A stretch of DNA of 8,968 nucleotides from CAZEMR01 sp964513465 (GTDB taxonomy: Bacteria > Bacteroidota > Ignavibacteria > Kapaibacteriales > UBA2268). This document shows, one piece after another, positions 6,748-8,968 of the stretch. A program made the position numbers and the translations under genes. The stretch is taken from assembly GCA_964513465.1 (NCBI GenBank), contig CAZEMR010000101.1:1-8968 (forward strand), in the 5' to 3' direction. The notes under the pieces are model-generated. The model was given only the letters and a program-made list of their open reading frames with translations. It ran no database searches and was not told the DNA's origin. Position 1 is the first letter of the stretch; each line of letters opens with the position of its first letter.

Positions 6748-7389
6748 ATGAAATTAAATACGAATAAAAAACTTGCATTGGTTGCAATTGCGTTTGCAGT
6801 GGTCGCCATATTCATAGGAAGCCCTGAGCAGGGCAAAACCGTAGAAGTGGATACTGAGGAAATCGCACGCACAATCAAATATCAGCAGGATAGCGTCTGT
6901 ATCAGAACCGTTGCGGACTACCTCGTAGAGGGGCGCGCGGATTTTACAATAGTGGACATTCGAGACGAAGAGAAATATAGTGAATATCATATTCCGACGG
7001 CCCGGAATATACCACTCGGCGACATAGGAAATCCTGATTTGCTCCGCAATCAGAAGATATATATATACTCGGATAATGACGTCCGTACCGCTCAGGCCTG
7101 GTTCATACTCAAGGCCAGCGGCTATAGAGATGTCTACATGATTTATGGTGGCATCGACGCCTGGAAATCGAAGATTCTTTTCCCCGAACTGCCTGACGAG
7201 CCGGGCGTTCTTGACAAACCAGAGTATGCAAAAATTGCCGAAATGGCCAAATTCTTCGGCGGCCGTCCCAAGCTTGCAAGCGGCGGCGAAATAGAAAAAG
7301 ATGTAAGTGATATCGAAATGCCTGAAATCCGCCAGCCGGTGCAGGTAGAAGTCAAACGTCAAAAACCTGCAAAACGTCAGGGTTGTTAA
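6748..7389 (+). CDS. Membrane-anchored rhodanese-like protein with Ser in place of the catalytic Cys
   Basis: This 213-residue protein has an N-terminal hydrophobic segment (residues 8-24) that is either a membrane anchor or an uncleaved signal, which would place the domain outside the cytoplasm. A rhodanese fold follows: TIVDIRDEEKYSEYHIPTARN (67-87) is a clear family signature, and YGGIDAW comes near the end of the domain. The active-site loop, normally C-X4-R, reads S108-D-N-D-V-R113-T, so the sulfur-accepting Cys is replaced by Ser. The only cysteines are C51 and the very last residue, C213, at the end of a tail rich in Lys, Arg, Gln and Pro. It may bind rather than transfer sulfur at the usual site, or the terminal Cys may act instead (inference). 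AAGGAA (6732-6737) lies 10 bases before the ATG. Confidence 0.85.
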   Translation: MKLNTNKKLALVAIAFAVVAIFIGSPEQGKTVEVDTEEIARTIKYQQDSVCIRTVADYLVEGRADFTIVDIRDEEKYSEYHIPTARNIPLGDIGNPDLLRNQKIYIYSDNDVRTAQAWFILKASGYRDVYMIYGGIDAWKSKILFPELPDEPGVLDKPEYAKIAEMAKFFGGRPKLASGGEIEKDVSDIEMPEIRQPVQVEVKRQKPAKRQGC

Positions 7390-7405
7390 TTATTAATCAA
7401 TTAAT

Positions 7406-7411
7406 AGGAGG
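7406..7411 (+). promoter_or_regulatory. Ribosome binding site of the FmdB-type gene
   Basis: A perfect AGGAGG lies 7 bases before ATG 7419. It sets the start there, not at the upstream in-frame ATA/TTG-type codons (frame open from 7383), which would overlap the end of the rhodanese-like gene. The resulting N-terminus, MPIYVYKC, is the usual start of FmdB-family proteins. Confidence 0.8.
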
Positions 7412-7418
7412 TACGGAA

Positions 7419-7640
7419 ATGCCAATATATGTATATAAATGCCTTGATTGCGAAACGAAATACGAGATATTTCATAAAAGCAGCGAGAAATCAGAGGATA
7501 TCGTTTGCCCGACCTGCGGATCGAATGAATCGAAAAAGCTGATGGCCGCTTCGAATATCGGAGCTGTCAGATCGCCCGCACCGGCACCGCAATCCTGCGA
7601 CACCGGATCGTGCGCAACAGGCATGTGCCCGTTTAATTAA
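7419..7640 (+). CDS. FmdB-family small zinc-ribbon protein
   Basis: This 73-residue protein starts with MPIYVYKCLDC and has the ribbon cysteines C8-X2-C11 and C30-X2-C33, the pattern of the FmdB putative regulatory zinc-ribbon family. An Ala/Pro linker follows, then a tail with three evenly spaced cysteines, C60-X4-C65-X4-C70. FmdB was first noted beside formamide/amide genes in a methylotroph; the molecular role of the family is not settled. Small versions are common in anaerobes. Its place at the end of the sulfur cluster, 29 bases after the rhodanese-like gene, suggests co-transcription. The tail cysteines could bind metal or sulfur, but that is inference. The family call is strong; the function is unknown. 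Confidence 0.85.
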   Translation: MPIYVYKCLDCETKYEIFHKSSEKSEDIVCPTCGSNESKKLMAASNIGAVRSPAPAPQSCDTGSCATGMCPFN

Positions 7641-7652
7641 TAACTTACATAA

Positions 7653-7765
7653 TCTCCGAGCCCGGCTATCTAAGGCTTTAGCTATGATTTCCGGGCCGAT
7701 AGGGTTCGCGGGGAAACCCGGGGGCCTCCCGATTGCGGCAACGCCGCATGACCCTGGAAAGGAGA
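7653..7765 (+). promoter_or_regulatory. Structured leader RNA, probable molybdenum-cofactor (Moco) riboswitch aptamer
   Basis: The RNA closes with P1, TCTCC (7653-7657) with GGAGA (7761-7765). P2 pairs GCCCGG (7660-7665) with CCGGGC (7691-7696). It is capped by TCTAAG (7669-7674) and TATGA (7683-7687) around a tiny GC/GC hairpin, which matches the 11-nucleotide GAAA-tetraloop receptor with a compensated U-A pair. P3 pairs AGGGT (7701-7705) with ACCCT (7751-7755). Inside it are a CGGG-GAAA-CCCG hairpin (7709-7720), whose GAAA can dock in that receptor, the segment GGGGCCTCCC (7721-7730), and a TGCGGC/GCCGCA hairpin (7734-7748). The CTCCGAGCC start, GGCCTCCC core, AAAGGAG end and tetraloop/receptor pair agree with the Moco riboswitch as I remember it. 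The structure is seen directly; the class is from memory. It starts 12 bases after the fmdB-type stop. Confidence 0.6.
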
Positions 7766-7772
7766 ACAGCAC

Positions 7773-7802
7773 AATTTTCTCATAGTCAAATGGGAGAAAA
7801 TT
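7773..7802 (+). promoter_or_regulatory. AT-rich hairpin of the riboswitch expression platform
   Basis: AATTTTCTC (7773-7781) and GAGAAAATT (7794-7802) form a perfect 9-base stem with a 12-base loop, between the aptamer and the terminator. Its left arm contains TTCTC (7777-7781), which is also complementary to GAGAA (7762-7766) at the 3' strand of aptamer P1. P1 and this hairpin could therefore be linked by alternative pairing, a usual way to couple ligand binding to termination. The exact switching path is not resolved from the sequence. Confidence 0.5.
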
Positions 7803-7803
7803 T

Positions 7804-7833
7804 GCCTCATCCTGTCAGGACGAGGCTTTTTTT
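7804..7833 (+). terminator. Intrinsic terminator that also carries the Shine-Dalgarno of the next gene
   Basis: GCCTC (7804-7808) pairs with GAGGC (7822-7826). After an A/C mismatch, TCCT (7810-7813) pairs with AGGA (7817-7820) around a GTC loop, and seven T residues follow (7827-7833). This is a textbook Rho-independent terminator. The ATG of the transporter gene starts at the next base, 7834. The only Shine-Dalgarno match for that gene, GAGG at 7822-7825 with 8-base spacing, lies in the 3' arm of the terminator. The hairpin can thus stop transcription and, if read through, hide the ribosome binding site. Confidence 0.8.
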
Positions 7834-8430
7834 ATGGAATCAACTGAAAATAAAGGACTTAGCAGGCAACAGATTGCCCGAACAGCGGTTTTCGGTGCGC
7901 TCTGGGGAGTGGTCGAGGTCACCGCTGGAAATGCACTTCATCTGGCCAAGGTGCCATTCCGCGGCGTGATAATGGCGCTGATGGCAGTGGCTATTCTCGC
8001 ATGTGCGCGACGATTTGCAGCCTATCGCGGATCGCTTATACTGATCGGAGCGATCGCTGCAACCTTTAAAGCCGGGTCGATGGGCGGATTCGTAATTACT
8101 CCGATGTTGGCTATTTTTGCAGAAGCTTTAATTGCGGAAAGTGTTTTTACTACAATGGGTTATGGTCGAATGACATCATTGATAGCCGGCATACTTGGTT
8201 TACTATATACGTTCCTTCATGGAGTAATAATGCAGGTTTTCTTTTTCGGACTGGATATATTCGACGTCTATGGGAATATTCTTTCGGAAATATCCGGCAG
8301 CGATGTAAATATATATATATTAATGGCTTTGCTCGGAATTGCTCATGTTATTGCGGGCGCAGCAGCCGGACTTGTCGGTTTTAAGATCGGCCATAAAACT
8401 AATCAGATATTAAATTCGGAATTAATATGA
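7834..8430 (+). CDS. ECF-type transporter substrate-binding (S) component-like membrane protein
   Basis: This 198-residue hydrophobic protein has about six membrane segments (near residues 16-34, 43-60, 66-84, 86-106, 113-138 and 158-186). Its size is typical of S components of energy-coupling factor transporters, which bind a vitamin, metal-chelate or cofactor precursor. The Ala-rich first helix with ALWGVVE (residues 22-28) and the GGFVITPMLAIFAEALIAE stretch (84-102) support an S-component-like fold, but I cannot match it to a family of known substrate. The start at ATG 7834 directly follows the terminator T-tract, with GAGG at 7822-7825 as ribosome binding site. The Moco-riboswitch-like leader suggests a molybdenum-, tungsten- or Moco-precursor-related substrate; this is inference. 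It overlaps the next gene by ATGA. Confidence 0.55.
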   Translation: MESTENKGLSRQQIARTAVFGALWGVVEVTAGNALHLAKVPFRGVIMALMAVAILACARRFAAYRGSLILIGAIAATFKAGSMGGFVITPMLAIFAEALIAESVFTTMGYGRMTSLIAGILGLLYTFLHGVIMQVFFFGLDIFDVYGNILSEISGSDVNIYILMALLGIAHVIAGAAAGLVGFKIGHKTNQILNSELI

Positions 8431-8968
8431 ATATCTTGAAATATGTTTACATATTGACCATAATAACGGGAGCAATATTTCTTCCGCTGCTCTGGCTCGC
8501 GGTGTTTACTCCGGTCGCTCTCGGAATTATTTATATATCTGAGAAAAGTGCTCTTAATCGTTTGAAAAATAAAGTGTTTATTGCAATGATAATACTCCTC
8601 GTCGCAATCCAGCCATTTTTCTATGGAGTTCGTGAAATTTCTGTAGCCGGTCTTGCATTTCATATGGATACATTCTTCCTCGGAGTTCATATTTCGTTGA
8701 GGGCAACTCTGATTATGTCTGCGTTTTCTATGCTGCTGTCAGCCATCAATAAAAAACAAATGGACAAATTGTGGACCAAGGCCGGCGTCAAAAATTTTAG
8801 CGAAACATTCGAGTTTTCAGATAAATTATTCAGCGATTATTCTCCTCAAATAAAATCTAATTGCAAACATCTAATTAAAAAGAATGCATTAAGCGAAGTG
8901 TTGCCCATGATGCTTGCAACTATGATTAAAAATGCGGATGATTATTCCACTAATACTGAAAAGAATAA
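8427..8968 (+). CDS. ECF-type transporter transmembrane (T) component-like protein, 3'-truncated
   Basis: The frame starts at ATG 8427, overlapping the upstream TGA as ATGA, and stays open to the window end, so 180 residues are visible. There is no strong ribosome binding site; translation is probably coupled. Hydrophobic segments lie near residues 4-37 (two short helices), 49-67 and 85-107. The pattern ISVAGLAFHMDTFFLGVHIS (71-90), followed by LRATLIMSAFSMLLSAI, resembles the EcfT/CbiQ family. There an amphipathic approach leads into a conserved helix with Arg, followed by long cytoplasmic coupling helices, here 108-180. An ATPase gene would be expected downstream, outside the window. Base composition is clearly more AT-rich than in the CISM genes. 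The family call is by pattern only. Confidence 0.5.
   Translation, partial: MNILKYVYILTIITGAIFLPLLWLAVFTPVALGIIYISEKSALNRLKNKVFIAMIILLVAIQPFFYGVREISVAGLAFHMDTFFLGVHISLRATLIMSAFSMLLSAINKKQMDKLWTKAGVKNFSETFEFSDKLFSDYSPQIKSNCKHLIKKNALSEVLPMMLATMIKNADDYSTNTEKN

Noticed and set aside
6754..7362. Minus-strand 202-residue ORF
   Set aside because: It lies wholly opposite the rhodanese-like gene, which has clear domain signatures and a ribosome binding site. The minus-strand product shows no recognisable domain.
7653..7765. Cobalamin, TPP, FMN or c-di-GMP-I riboswitch
   Set aside because: The conserved boxes I know for these classes (for example GCCACTG for cobalamin, CTGAGA for TPP, GCAAA/CAAACC for c-di-GMP-I) are absent. 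The GAAA tetraloop/receptor alone is not specific.

Overview
The window reads as part of an anaerobic, Gram-negative-type bacterial genome. The signs are a Tat-exported molybdopterin enzyme, a multiheme c-type cytochrome (both periplasmic), a membrane quinone-reactive subunit and sulfur-handling genes. Coding regions are of intermediate GC and intergenic DNA is AT-rich with many TATATA runs. I cannot name the phylum from the sequence. Every gene I can support lies on the + strand.

Layout. (1) Positions 2-1240: the 3' part of a multiheme cytochrome c gene with seven CXXCH motifs in the visible part. (2) Positions 1241-1695: an AT-rich 455-base gap with operator-like repeats, a weak promoter candidate and a doubtful small Cys-containing ORF that overlaps the next start. 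(3) Positions 1696-5458: a three-gene complex iron-sulfur molybdoenzyme (CISM) of the polysulfide/thiosulfate reductase type. It consists of a Tat-exported catalytic subunit with a Cys molybdenum-ligand candidate, a four-cluster ferredoxin subunit and an NrfD/PsrC membrane subunit. (4) Positions 5493-6688: two half-size YeeE/YedE (DUF395) sulfur-transport proteins, overlapping by ATGA. (5) Positions 6748-7389: a membrane-anchored rhodanese-like protein with Ser at the catalytic Cys position and Cys as its last residue. (6) Positions 7419-7640: a small FmdB-type zinc-ribbon protein. (7) Positions 7653-7833: a structured leader RNA, best read as a molybdenum-cofactor (Moco) riboswitch-like aptamer, followed by an AT-rich hairpin and an intrinsic terminator. 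(8) Positions 7834-8968: an ECF-type transporter S-component-like protein and a T-component-like protein that runs off the window.

How the parts may work together (inference). The CISM and cytochrome would move electrons between the quinone pool and an inorganic sulfur compound (polysulfide, thiosulfate, tetrathionate or similar) on the periplasmic side. The YeeE/YedE pair would move a sulfur species across the membrane. The rhodanese-like and FmdB proteins would help handle sulfane sulfur or regulate the system. The molybdoenzyme needs Moco, and the riboswitch-like leader just downstream appears to gate genes for a small-molecule importer, plausibly of molybdenum, tungsten or a cofactor precursor. 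No promoter or terminator is visible between the fmdB-type gene and the aptamer, so the RNA may act inside one long transcript and decide whether it extends into the transporter genes.

The most interesting points are this leader with an ECF-like cargo, its terminator whose 3' arm also carries the Shine-Dalgarno sequence, and the Ser-substituted rhodanese with a C-terminal Cys. All family calls come from reading the sequence by eye; no database search was possible.
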